Shown: piece by piece, positions 32,601-43,991 of the stretch
Position numbering within the stretch: the first letter of the stretch is position 1
Layout of the letters: each line of letters begins with the position of its first letter
From: Bugula neritina
Taxonomy: Eukaryota > Bryozoa > Gymnolaemata > Cheilostomatida > Bugulidae
DNA: 64,000 nucleotides
Direction of reading: 5' to 3'
Assembly (NCBI GenBank): GCA_964035545.1
Contig: OZ037773.1
Span: 10,542,251 to 10,606,250, forward strand
The notes under the pieces: model-generated
Database searches by the model: none
What the model saw: only the letters and a program-made list of their open reading frames with translations
Told to the model about the DNA's origin: nothing
Program-made: the position numbers and the translations under genes

Positions 32601-35364
32601 CTCAGTACTGTGTGACATGTTTACTCAGTGCTGTGTGACATGTTTACTCAGTGCTGTGACATGTTTGCTCAGTGCTGTGACATGTTTACTCAGTGCTGTG
32701 TGACATGTTTACTCAGTACTGTGTGACATGTTTACTCAGTGCTGTGTGACATGTTTACTCAGTACTGTGTGACATGTTTACTCAGTGCTATGTGTGACAT
32801 GTTTACTCAGTACTATGTGACATGTTTACTCAGTGCTGTGACATGTTTACTCAGTGCTGTGGCATGTTTACTCAGTACTGTGTGACATGTTTACTCAGTA
32901 CTGTGACATGTTTACTCAGTACTGTGACATGTTTACTCAGTGCTGTGTGTGACATGTTTACTCAGTACTGTGTGACATGTTTACTCAGTGCTGTGTGTGA
33001 CATGTTTACTCAGTGCTGTGGCATGTTTACTCAGTACTGTGACATGTTTACTCAGTACTGTGACATGTTTACTCAGTGCTGTGTGTGACATGTTTACTCA
33101 GTACTATGTGACATGTTTACTCAGTACTGTGTGTGACATGTTTACTCAGTGCTGTGTGACATGTTTACTCAGTGCTGTGTGTGACATGTTTACTCAGTAC
33201 TATGTGACATGTTTACTCAGTACTGTGACATGTTTACTCAGTACTGTGTGACATGTTTACTCAGTACTGTGACATGTTTACTCAGTGCTGTGTGTGGGTG
33301 TGGTCACGGTGCTGACGCCAACACCGAAGAGCTCACTGCTCTGTCCGTCGCCTACCAGAAGGCTGTAGAGGATCTCGTGGCGAGTGGCAGATACGATGGG
33401 AAAGACGACTTCGCAGTTGTGAGTCAGACATTCTTCAAGGAGACCACGCCTCCTCCGAAGGTATTGACTTTGTCACCTCCTCTCTCATTGGATAACTCTC
33501 TTCTCCTCTCTCATTGGATATATCTATTGTATTTACTCGTATTAATATTTTAGGCGAATGGAGACCCTGATCTCTCATACTTTGCACCCGACTGTTTCCA
33601 TTTTAGTTCCAAGGGACAGAATACTGCTGGTAAAGGGCTCTGGCTCTCTCTGGTGTGTTTTTCTTGACTTCTGCATATTACACTTACTATATATCTGTAT
33701 ATTACACTTACTATATATCTGCATATTACACTTACTATATATCTGTATATTACACTTACTATATATCTGTATATTACACTTACTATATATCTGTATATTA
33801 CACTTACTATATATCTGCATATTACACTTACTATATATCTGTATATTACACTTACTATATATCTGTATATTACACTTACTATATATCTTTATATTACACT
33901 TACTATATATCTGTATATTACACTTACTATATATCTGTATATTACACTTACTATATATCTGCATATTACACTTACTATATATCTGCATATTACACTTACT
34001 ATATATCTGTATATTACACTTACTATATATCTGTATATTACACTTACTATATATCTGTATATTACACTTACTATATATCTGTATATTACACTTACTATAT
34101 ATCTGCATATTACACTTACTATATATCTGCATATTACACTTACTATATATCTGTATATTACACTTACTATATATCTGTATATTACACTTACTATATATCT
34201 GTATATTACACTTACTATATATCTGTATATTACACTTACTATATATCTGTATATTACACTTACTATATATCTGTATATTACACTTACTATATATCTGTAT
34301 ATTACACTTACTATATATCTGTATATTACACTTACTATATATCTGTATATTATTACATTTTCTGCAGATTGAACCTGTTGGCCGGAAGCCGAAGGATTGG
34401 GGACTTGATCAGGCAGTTGAGTGTCCCAAAGTAAGTATAGAGTAATATATGATATACTGTATAGTATAGAGTAATATATGATACACTGTATAGTATAGAG
34501 TAATATATGATATACTGTATAGTATAGAGTAATATATGATATACTGTATAGTATAGAGTAATATATGATATACTGTATAGTATAAAGTAATATATGATAT
34601 ACTCTATAGTATAGAGTAATATATGATATACTGTATAGTATAGAGTAATATATGATATACTGTATAGTATAGAGTAATATATGATATACTGTATAGTATA
34701 GAGTAATATATGATATACTGTATAGTATAGAGTAATATATGATATACTGTATAGTATAGAGTAATATATGATATACTGTATAGTATAGAGTAATATATGA
34801 TATACTGTATAGTATAGAGTAATATATGATCTACTGTATAGTATAGAGTAATATATGATATACTGTATAGTATAGAGTAATATATGATATACTGTATAGT
34901 ATAGAGTAATATATGATATACTGTATAGTATAAAGTAATATATGATATACTGTATAGTATAGAGTAATATATGATATACTGTATAGTATAGAGTAATATA
35001 TGATATACTGTATAGTATAGAGTAATATATGATATACTGTATAGTATAGAGTAATATATGATATACTGTATCGTATAGAGTAATATATGATATACTATAT
35101 AGTATAGAGTAATATATGATATACTGTATAGTATAGAGTAATATATGATATACTGTATAGTATAGAGTAATATATGATATACTGTATAGTATAGAGTAAT
35201 ATATGATATACTGTATAGTATAGAGTAATATATGATATACTGTATAGTATAGAGTAATATATGATATACTGTATAGTATAGAGTAATATATGATATACTG
35301 TATAGTATAGAGTAATATATCTCTATTTTAGACGGAGTTTTTACCAACTCGAAAGAATTATTAG
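29687..35364 (+). CDS. PLB1: Phospholipase B (GDSL/SGNH lipase), single catalytic unit
   Basis: Twelve exons: 29687-29741, 29867-30003, 30804-30888, 31009-31135, 31265-31311, 31545-31653, 31820-31952, 32091-32248, 33286-33460, 33554-33652, 34368-34430, 35332-35364; 406 aa, phases consistent. PLB1 enzymes cleave both acyl chains of phospholipids at the cell surface or in secretions. A signal peptide starts [23 protein letters not shown] blocks are visible: block [12 protein letters not shown] with the nucleophile Ser; block [14 protein letters not shown], where most relatives have GGND; block V DCFHFS with the Asp and His partners. NVAVAGA supplies the usual Gly block. Vertebrate PLB1 has four such units and a C-terminal membrane span; here there is one unit and no membrane segment, since the last exon encodes only [11 protein letters not shown] secreted single-unit enzyme is the simplest reading. 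Confidence 0.93.
30309..30795. repeat. 17-bp minisatellite in PLB1 intron 2
   Basis: About 28 copies of TATTGCTACTTACAGTA-type units. Each holds an acceptor-like TACTTACAG, and all three plus frames are open. Confidence 0.92.
30903..30992. repeat. 21-bp repeat in PLB1 intron 3
   Basis: Four copies of TATTACTTCAAGTATGAATT. Confidence 0.8.
31355..31540. repeat. ~17-bp repeat in PLB1 intron 5
   Basis: About nine GTTGCTATGTAAACA units. Confidence 0.8.
31663..31805. repeat. Degenerate repeat in PLB1 intron 6
   Basis: AGTATATATAGAGTATAG and ACAGAGTACTTAG units fill the intron. Confidence 0.75.
31960..32045. repeat. ~28-30-bp triplication in PLB1 intron 7
   Basis: Three copies containing TGTGATTGGTTGATAG and TGCGTGCTGTCA variants. 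Confidence 0.7.
32258..33297. repeat. Acceptor-containing array in PLB1 intron 8
   Basis: More than 40 copies of GACATGTTTACTCAG|TGCTGTGTGTG variants (TGCTG or TACTG). The last copy supplies the real exon 9 acceptor and its first 11 coding bases. Confidence 0.93.
33668..34352. repeat. 24-bp minisatellite in PLB1 intron 10
   Basis: About 28 very homogeneous copies of a unit with TATTACACTTACTATATATC. The 24-base period keeps frame, giving a spurious 295-codon open frame of an 8-residue repeat. Confidence 0.93.
34431..35322. repeat. 29-bp minisatellite forming PLB1 intron 11
   Basis: About 30 copies of a unit with AGAGTAATATATGATATACT, starting inside the donor (GTAAGTATAGAG) and running to the acceptor; very few substitutions. 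Confidence 0.93.
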
Positions 35365-35523
35365 AGCCTGGAATGTCCAACTCAATATTATTACGTAATA
35401 TCTTTTGATTATTATAATTGCTTTTTCTTTCTGATGAAGCTAACAATTTTTTTTTCAATTGTCTATGTCCGGGTTCATTAAAGTTGCGACACTTCATCTA
35501 TATGCAAGTGATATTTTCTTCTT

Positions 35524-36362
35524 TCAGTTGCTCACAAGTTGGAGTTGTCACTCCTCACATAATTGTACACAAGTTGGAGTTGTCACTCCTCACATAATTG
35601 TACACAAGTTAAAGTTGTCACTCCTCACATAATTGTACACAAGTTACCCCCTGTTCACACATTGCCGCATGTAAACCGTAACAGCACAAACAAAATGGCG
35701 CTGCTGTTACATTTTGTCAACGGGCGGGCGTTCAAACATTGACGAGAATTACAACGCATGACGCTGAGTTATGACCAATCAAAATGAGGTTAATTCTTCT
35801 CTGCAGTGACTTGTACTCCTTTGGATATTATTTACAAATTATTCACATTCTTTTCAAAAGATGTTATATAAATGCTATTGACTAGATAAGAGCAATTAAA
35901 TGAAAAATCTTTTTTTAAATATATTTGATTTTTAAAATAGTTGTGCAAACTTATTTAAATAATAAATATTTAAGCCGTCTAAATAATTTTTAAGTTTTTA
36001 GTTTGTGTACTTTTGTGATTAGGGAAAGCTAGATTTTTAAGCTGAGTTTAATTCAAACAAGCCGGGTAAAGATTTTTTAATTCTTTAAAGCTTTTGAATC
36101 AGTTAAATTGAATCAGCAATAAGCAATTAAAATAAACTAGCGAAAATGCTCTTTAAATTTTAGTACCAGATCAACTCTAGCCAATGGGAGCCCGCCGTGA
36201 TTTTTCGAATCAAGCACTGCTTGATCAACGCTGCAGCGTATACCGGGTACGATTCAGCTCGGATGTTAACAAAGATGGTGGATATTTGCTGTTGCGGCTT
36301 ACGGTGCGGCAATGTGTGAACAGGGGGTTAGAGTTGTCACTCCTCACATAATTGTACACAAG
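35524..36362. repeat. 35-bp tandem repeat split by a transposon
   Basis: Three full copies of a unit with GTTGTCACTCCTCACATAAT, plus a fourth whose halves lie on either side of the insertion at 35647-36327. Confidence 0.92.
35647..36327. mobile_element. MITE-like element with TTA target duplication
   Basis: 681-bp element with terminal inverted repeats starting CCCCCTGTTCACACATTGCC. They match exactly for about 23 bases and imperfectly to about 45. The flanks are TTA on both sides (35644-35646 and 36328-36330), and the surrounding tandem repeat shows the empty site. There is no transposase frame inside. The 3-bp TWA-type duplication points to the PIF/Harbinger superfamily. Confidence 0.85.
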
Positions 36363-39300
36363 GCTGCTGTGTTGCTTTCTTTAACTGCTGTTATGTGTAG
36401 TTGAAGCAGTTCTTGCTTTGAATTTATTCAACATGCAAAAGTGACTCCATTTATCCAGCTGCAGTAGAATATTTATTAACTAGCGTATAATTATTGAACT
36501 TGTCACCTCAGTCATTGCAAGACTGGATTAACTTCTAAGTATAGAATGGTCAGTCATGTAAAGTGTTGTGAAATGTATTTAAATAGTAATTGTAGCTTAT
36601 AGCAATAAAGTATATGATTCTGTAATATGTATAGTATATATAATCTCATGGATTATTTGTATTTATTGTCTTACCCTGTATAAGCTTACATAAGTATAGA
36701 TATTTACAAGATGTTATTTCCTATATAACAGAGCTTTCATCATAGAAAGAAACTCTAAGATGCTAGACTTGTGAAGAAACTAACATGTATACATAGTCTT
36801 ATATTTTCAACCACATACCTCACCCAATGTGCTCATTATTGGCCTTAGAGCTTGTTTTATTAGAGTTGCCCCACTTTCTCAAAACCATATTAAAGGCTTA
36901 CAACTGTAAACCTTCCACATTGTCTTGTTGAAGATTATTTATTGAAACACTAAATCTTTCTAATAATGTTGCTGGGAAGGCAGAGGACCGATGGTCTTAG
37001 TATCTAATAATGTTGCTGGGAAGGCAGAGGACCAATGGTCTTAGTATTTTAATACTCGAAGCAATGCTTAATCTTCGGATATGAAATACTGGTGCTTTAT
37101 GTTTAACTGCTGCTCACCGACAGACTGCAGGCAGGCAGCGTATTTGCCTTCACTAAATGACCTTCTGCTACATCCATAGTTATTCTCCACAATATATATC
37201 TAGAAAGTACCTGTTTGAAGAGGCCGTTGTTCCCATGAACATAACTCATGGCATAACATGACATTGTGTAGCAGCGTACCAGAGAAACTGGGTACAACAA
37301 CAGCGTTGCAGTAGGTGCACTTGTAGAACATGACGTAATGTTACATATATTCATAACAATCTCTATCCTAACTCGGGGTCACTCAGTGCAAACTCTCTCC
37401 ACTCATATCGCACTATTTTATTACCTTAATAACGCCAGCTATGATCACGTGAGAGACTCATAGCTCTACTTGCTCAACACTGAGGTGTTATTGTCAAAAT
37501 ATGTGGTGCAGTAACAGTTTATCTATATTTAATTGTCAAAATATCAGTTCACTGATTTGCATATGGTGTATTCTAGCAATGATTCCCCATTGAGCACATC
37601 CTGTTCAGCTTCATTTAGTAATCATTGATTTTTTATTTGTGGTCTATAAATATTTTTCTGTCTGTAATATTGTGATAAGATATAAGGCAATATATATCAT
37701 ACTATAATATGCATCATAATATGTATATACAGCGTATAACCTCCATTCTCTATACTGCAGCATCTCTTTAACAGATGAATGAACTGTAAATTCCTTTTAT
37801 TCCACTTTGCTACAAACATGCCTCGCTTTTGAGTATAAATACTTCATTTCAAAGCTGTTTCAATTACTCAGTTTTTTCAGTAAAAATAGTGTTACAAGTG
37901 CCTGCCAGCACCTGTTGTGAGGAGTCAGTGAGGGCATTTGTGTGCAGCACAATCCAATGCACTGAAATACCCAAAGAATTCTACCACCAATACAACCACC
38001 TAGTTTCTCCAACCACTTCCACATATTCTCTGCATTCTCCTCACCAGAAGTGCACAGTTCCCAGATCTTACCATACATTCCGGTCACAATGGATACTTAC
38101 TGGTGGAAGGGGTGGATTTAAACTTTCCAGATGGTGAAAAGGGGGTTACACATTAAGCACTACTCTCTCATGTAAATATAATAGAATCGGGCTACATAAG
38201 TTTAAACTATGAACCATAATATGCATAGCTTTGAAAATTAACCCTCTAGAAAGATGGATGAATACGCTTGAGGTAAAATGTCATCATCTGGTTTTATATT
38301 TTAAAATTGAGGTTATATTTGAAAGCTGAGCCTTCCCCAGGATCTCCTGGTCAATCCACTCACTTCTTTCAAATCTATTTTTAGAAGTTATTAATTTCCT
38401 GGAGTATTAATAGAGTTGTGGAGCACACAAAGGGGGTTCAAGCTCAACCAACCTGTCACCAAGTGCTCTTAGTGCAGGCACACTACTCCCCAACTTTGGT
38501 TTAAAATGTTCAGATTTTTCTTGTTTTTGAATAGATTCTGCTAAATGGAAACAAAAGGAATTCAAGTGGCATGCCATATCTCCTATTGTTTCAGAATTAT
38601 AACTGCCACATTATAATCACTAAGCATAGCTAAGTTGCTGCAGCGCACTGGGTATAACCAAGTAGTAAACACATCATACCATTGTTCAGCGGAGGGTTGG
38701 GCCCACCACAACCTTAGTTATATCAACTGATAAATTACAGTAAAACTAATTATATCTTCATTTGCAATTAAATAAATTCTCTTCTTTATAGTAAAGCAGG
38801 CAATTGTTCCAAGAGTGGGTTATTGAATAGAAAATGGTTCACAAACATGCATACATTATCCAGAGTAGGCAGAGAGAGGTACAGAGTAGGCAGATAGAGG
38901 TACAGAGTAGGCACAGGGGAGGTCCTGACCGGCCTTCAGTATCTCTAAGTCTCCTTGTACAGAGAAATTGAGCTCTAGAGGCAGCTAGTAGACTATGACA
39001 AGGCAAAACAATGACCTCTCTCTGCACTAACTATCGTGGGAGTATTACCCTGGCAGAGGTTTAGGGAGAACAACTCCTACAAACTACTCGATGTATACAT
39101 AAGCTACATATAATATATAACTAATACAGTAATCTTTGGCAGTGCTTACTACTTAACAGCCATAAACACCACAAACTCATTTGCTCTTTCTAGCTAATTG
39201 AGGTACCCCCCCCCCTCTTCACAGTTTTATAATTGAAAATGTATGGAATCTATAGCTGTGGGTGTAGCGTTTGTCAGAGTGACAATAATTTAATAAGCTA

Positions 39301-41745
39301 TCCGATATTTATTTTTATATAGCCCATCAACGCTTCCACTGTGTTGTCTCTAAATTATACTTACTTCAGTTGACATGGAACACATCACAGGGTGTGTCCC
39401 CTGTTTTTGACGTCAGCTTTTATACAGGAGTTTGGAATAAAGTTCTCCTTTGACCAAAAACCTGTCAACTGTTGGGTCTTCCTCAAGTTTAGCAACTTCC
39501 ATGAATACTTATGACTAGAGAGAGTATATTATACTATACTATACTGAAGTATATACTAGAGAGAGTATATTATACTGTACTATACTGAGGTATATACTAG
39601 AGAGAGTATATTATACTGTACTATACTGAGGTATATACTAGAGAGAGTATATATTATACTATACTATACTGAGGTATGTAATAGAGAGAGTATATTATAC
39701 TATACTATACTGAAGTATATACTAGAGAGAGTATATTATACTATACTATACTGAGGTATATATATATATAACTTATAAAGAGAGTATATTATTACTGTTG
39801 GTTAGCATACTAGAAAGAGGTGACCTGGTGCACTAGAGTAGTGAGTGAGTAGGCTGAGGTCGGGTGGGTTACCACGCCTGCCCTCTCCCTCCTAGATTAC
39901 TGTCTATGGCATTACCACACCACACCTGCACTATCTCACTGCACACTAGTCCTAACTTATAGCCATTACTTTATTTTAATTCTTTTTAATTTCATTGCCC
40001 TGAGCATTGGTTATTATTTATTATCCTTCAGCTTGGAGATGAATAACTGTGGGATATTCACAATAACAAATTATTTTATAATTTACTCTCTACCCCTTTC
40101 TGATGGATTACTAATACAAGTGACATTCTTATGAATAAATTTAATTAAAGGATTTTTGTTTAGAATATTGAATAGCAGCTCATTATACTGAAGTAGCCGA
40201 AACGGTTATGACCTTGTTTTGCAGTCATATAGTATTTGTTTCGAAATGATTGTCTTTCCAGCCAGACTGTTGTTTTAGAGCTAGTTTGAGATCTAATGCA
40301 AATTAGCTTGCGGCTTCCTCATTGTCAGTTGAGTGATACGAATTACTTGAGAATGAAAAACATCGCAAGCTGTGGTAGCACTGTTCTTTGTTTCAAACTC
40401 ATAAAATAATACGTGCGTTTGACGAGAGTGCAATTAAACCGCACCAATCGCATTGCGGTTAGATGTGTGTGGATTTTCGGCTATAATATCTCGTGGTTTC
40501 TGTGGTAAAGTTTTATTTGCTACATACTGAAAAGCTATTTACAATGTGGTAGCATCTATTCAACTTTGTTTACTGCATTTAGAAGCTTTAGATGTGATAA
40601 ACAGGGTTAACTGATATCTACAAAGTCACATAGACATAAACAATTGACAGCAGCTCTGAGAAGCAGCTCTGTATCGAACTCAGTCTGAGCACTAGTTACT
40701 CACTGAACTACTAGTCACTCACAGTATTACTAGTTACTCACTGAACTGATAGTCACTCACAGTATTACTAGTTACTCACTGAACTACTAGTCACTTACAG
40801 TATGTACTACTCCTATTGTTAATATTCAAGGTCAGATAACTCTTGTTTATTTCAAGTGGAATGTTTGATATTTGAGATTGAGTCTATAAACTCATTTAGA
40901 CTAATCAGTCTCTTCTCATGCTGCTAGACGCAGAGTAGCACAACACTGACAAGAAATCCAGAACTCAGGCAGCATCAACCACCATGCCAAGAGGTGCTGC
41001 TCCACCATATAACATGTAATCAAGTGCCTAAAGCTGTATTTCTGACCTACTTCAGGCAACTACCCTGAATCAAGTTGCCTGGATGACATTCAGTTTATAG
41101 TTCCATGCCACTTGGCTATTCATGCGGTAGTTTTAGCTTCTGGTTAGTTTTTGGTGTTATTCACTCTAAATTTAGTGGGGGTTGCCAAAAGTTTGTAAAA
41201 TACTGCATTAATATTCAATTTGGGGTGAATTGCAACATACCACAGCTCTCAGCCTACGGGCAATCATGGAAGTGGATTGGGTTGCCCACCAGCCCCTCCT
41301 ATATTCTAACTACTACTGCAAATCCTAGTTTTTTAATTAAATCTTTTTCCTGAATAAATCAGCTGTTCTTTATGACCCTTGATTTTGACCCCACCGTCGA
41401 GTTGGTAGATTATACAATTTTATGTCGCAGTTTGCTTTGAACACAGTAGTTTTATGCATGTTAAATATTCTGTGTTAACAATGCATGACTGTAGGAGTGG
41501 AAATAACCTGCATATAGAATTGAGTTATCATTCCTTAACCGCTTGTAGTCTGCATTGTGTATGGAATGTATCTTTATACAAGACAGGGTATTTGTTCACA
41601 CACACAATACAATTTTATTGTATTTCAATAAATATTACTGAATCAGTACAGAGAGAATGCAGCAGAATTCTCTTGCATAATAATTAGGAAAATCTAGAAA
41701 ATACTTTGGCATGGAAGCAGTGAAGTAAAGTAGTAATGCATAGAA

Positions 41746-41754
41746 AATAAATAA
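41746..41754 (-). promoter_or_regulatory. AU-rich element nonamer in the ZFP36 3' UTR
   Basis: On the minus strand this reads TTATTTATT, the optimal TIS11/TTP binding site, about 365 bases after the ZFP36 stop. More ATTTA text lies near 41891-41900, and AATAAA on the same strand at 41614-41619 would place both in the 3' UTR. Confidence 0.5.
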
Positions 41755-42118
41755 CAAAACAATATAAAGAAAAAGTTAACAGATTGTAAACTGCCCTTAG
41801 TTGACAAGGGGCGGCTAACTCTACACTTAGTTGACTGTAGCAGCTAAATCAAGCAGAATAAACAATAAGTGAAATAATAATAGCGTATAAAAATAAATAT
41901 TAATATTTAAGAATACGTAAAAACAATATATACAGTTATAGAAGTTTGTAAATTGGTAAAACGGAGCAAGTCGCAGTTAAAATGTATATACAGAGTGAAG
42001 GGGAAGACAAGAGCTGTTGTGTTGATTGCACTGGTCAGTATTGCATAGCCAAAAGTGATATAAATGTTAAATATTGCACTGGGATATGATTTCAAGAGCA
42101 TCCGTCCACACACGTTGT

Positions 42119-43504
42119 CTAAAAGCGTAGTGAGTTAAGTAGAGCACTAAGGTCAAGGGCAAATGACTGTTGGGTGTCTAAGCAGAGGTCATCGGAGTGA
42201 GGAGGGGTGGAGGGCGGCGAGGGGAAGCTCTTGGAGCTCATGTCGCTGGAGAAGCTGGATAGACTGGGAGCAGGAGACAAACGGGAGCAAGAGTTGGGGG
42301 TGAAGGGGTCCTCCACAAGGTAGTTGGGGGAGTGTGAGGGGGAGAGATCGCCGTAGATGGAGCTGGCAGGACTGGAGCCCTTGGAGTTGGTGTGGAAGTC
42401 GGTGTGGACAGAGCCAGAGAAAGGCTGCTGGTTGTTGAGTTGGAGTACCGAGGGTCTGATGGCCTGCGTCATCTGGGGAGCTCTGCGCTCATCTTCCTCG
42501 TGGATGAAGTTGCATCTGATGCCATAGGAGCAGATGTTGGTCGTGTGGTAAGTGCGGCACAGCTCGGTCTTGTATCGGGGGTGTCTGTTGAGGTATCTCA
42601 GCTCACCATCTCCGTGGGCATACTGACACTTGGAGCCGTAACGACAACGGCCAGTTTCCTCAAAGGATCGGCACTTTTCTGTCTTGTAGCGGCTGGCGGA
42701 TTCAGCGGCACTGGAGATTGAATTGTCAGATTTAGAGCTGTCTCGGCGTTGGAGGCTGGCACAGCTCTGGGAGTTCTGAGTCAATGGGAAAGACTGGGGG
42801 GCTGCAGCGAGTCCTGGAGGCAGACGCATGTTACCATCGAGACTTCTGTTGGTTGGATATGAGGGAACGTCGCTGAGAGATCTTTGAGCTAGGGGTTTAG
42901 GTTGGTTTGTGAGGTGATTGTTGCGAGTAGAGACTGACTGAGATCTTGCAAGTTGTAGCTGAGCTGCTAAATACGCATTCTGCTGTTGGATCAGCTGCTG
43001 AGTCTACAAATATCAAATTGATAGATATTAGTCATTGACAAATTACCATTCTATCATTCAATTTTAATGAAACTAACTCGATGGCATATTTAAACAATAA
43101 TATACTAACAGCTTGCACTTGATACTAAAAATTAATTATTCTTTTGACTTTACTGATATACTATGCCGAATACGACTATCATTATCACTATGACTATGCA
43201 CTTGCATTGCAATATTTTGACTCAGTTTTCTACCATTACTAACCCACAAGTTTCATTATTTTCAAAGTGATATTAATAGTTGGATTAAGTGCTACAAACA
43301 GTTAATTAGTACAGCAACATCAAGATGATGAGTACAGACTGCAGTAGCGATGCCGGCCACCAACTAAAAGAATAGTTATAGTAATATCAATTAAAATTAA
43401 AAACTGTAACTAGGCTAATAGTAATATTTGTATGAACCAACCTGTTGCTGAAGTTTGTAGAAGGTCAAATCCTGCATAGTATTTCCAATATTGAATCCGG
43501 TCAT
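42119..43504 (-). CDS. ZFP36: TIS11/tristetraprolin-family CCCH zinc-finger mRNA-decay protein
   Basis: Two exons on the minus strand: 43504-43442 (21 codons) and 43003-42119; 315 aa. The family binds UAUUUA elements in 3' UTRs and recruits the CCR4-NOT deadenylase, shortening the life of the mRNA. Two CCCH fingers of C-x8-C-x5-C-x3-H lie at 132-151 and 170-189, each led by RYKTE(K/L)C, with the family's 18-residue linker. The N-terminus is Gln-rich. RSLSDVPS at about 62-69 fits the 14-3-3/MK2-type phosphosites of relatives. The C-terminal part is Ser/Pro-rich. The tail is [12 protein letters not shown] rather than the RRLPIFxRIS NOT1-binding tail of vertebrates. The single intron after a short first exon is the normal family layout. 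A TATA box and a GC box sit upstream, as in immediate-early genes. Confidence 0.95.
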
Positions 43505-43613
43505 TATGTCCGTAAGTTACAGTAAAATAATTGTGTGAAATGTTGATTGTTGTAGAATGGTTTACTCTGCTAGTCCCAACTTGTAAGTAGTTTCGTTGCA
43601 TTCAACTCTTGAT

Positions 43614-43657
43614 TTTTATACCAACATAGCCATACTGCAAGCGACTAGGCTCCGCCC
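43614..43657 (-). promoter_or_regulatory. ZFP36 core promoter: TATA box and GC box
   Basis: TATAAAA on the minus strand at 43620-43614, about 110 bases above the start codon, with a GGGCGG at 43657-43652 further up. Confidence 0.6.
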
Positions 43658-43983
43658 ACATGTATTCCACAAACATTTTGTTCCCGCCTCGCCTGTGTGA
43701 ACTACAATAACAAGCCCTCGGCTCCAATAGTTAAGCCTAGTTCTAATAAGTTGCAATGCGGGCTAACTTTTGTTTCAACTAAAAATTTATAATTCGCTCT
43801 TGCAATGTTGTGCATCAAGTTTACCCATACTGACTTAAAAACTTCAATTATTGATTGTGAGATTTTAATAAAATAGAAAAGTGAAGTATAATAAGACAAA
43901 CAGAAAGCTTTTAGCAAAGCAATCCCTCTATTGCCAAGCCTGTCATGTTCTAAAAATAGCGCATGCGGCACTAGCGCGCAGTC

Positions 43984-43991
43984 TGACGTCA
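43984..43991. promoter_or_regulatory. Perfect CRE palindrome TGACGTCA
   Basis: About 370 bases above the ZFP36 TATA box; such sites are common in immediate-early promoters. Use here is inferred. Confidence 0.35.

Larger units (their letters stand above)
35365..42118. other. Intergenic region between PLB1 and ZFP36 (tail to tail)
   Basis: Holds an interrupted 35-bp tandem repeat, a MITE-like insertion, a candidate AATAAA for PLB1 at 36604-36609 and a 50-bp duplication at 36960-37050. Further on are a ~42-bp array at 39520-39770 (TAGAGAGAGTATATTATACT), a ~35-bp array at 40683-40800 (ACTACTAGTCACTCACAGTA) and the ZFP36 3' UTR down to about 41600. A perfect TGACGTCA lies at 39408 and an octamer ATGCAAAT at 40296. 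Open frames at 37829-38137 and 41105-41353 match nothing I know. Confidence 0.5.

Noticed and set aside
33558-34445. 295-codon open frame of an 8-residue repeat, also open on the other strand
   Set aside because: It is the 24-bp intronic array of PLB1; the period is a multiple of three and the unit lacks stops.
34604-35497. 297-codon minus-strand frame
   Set aside because: Reads through the 29-bp array of PLB1 intron 11; no family features.
37829-38137. 102-codon frame, open on both strands
   Set aside because: No motif, no splice context and no matching neighbour; probably chance.
41105-41353. 82-codon frame
   Set aside because: Not recognisable; could be an old repeat remnant but has no terminal structure to support it.
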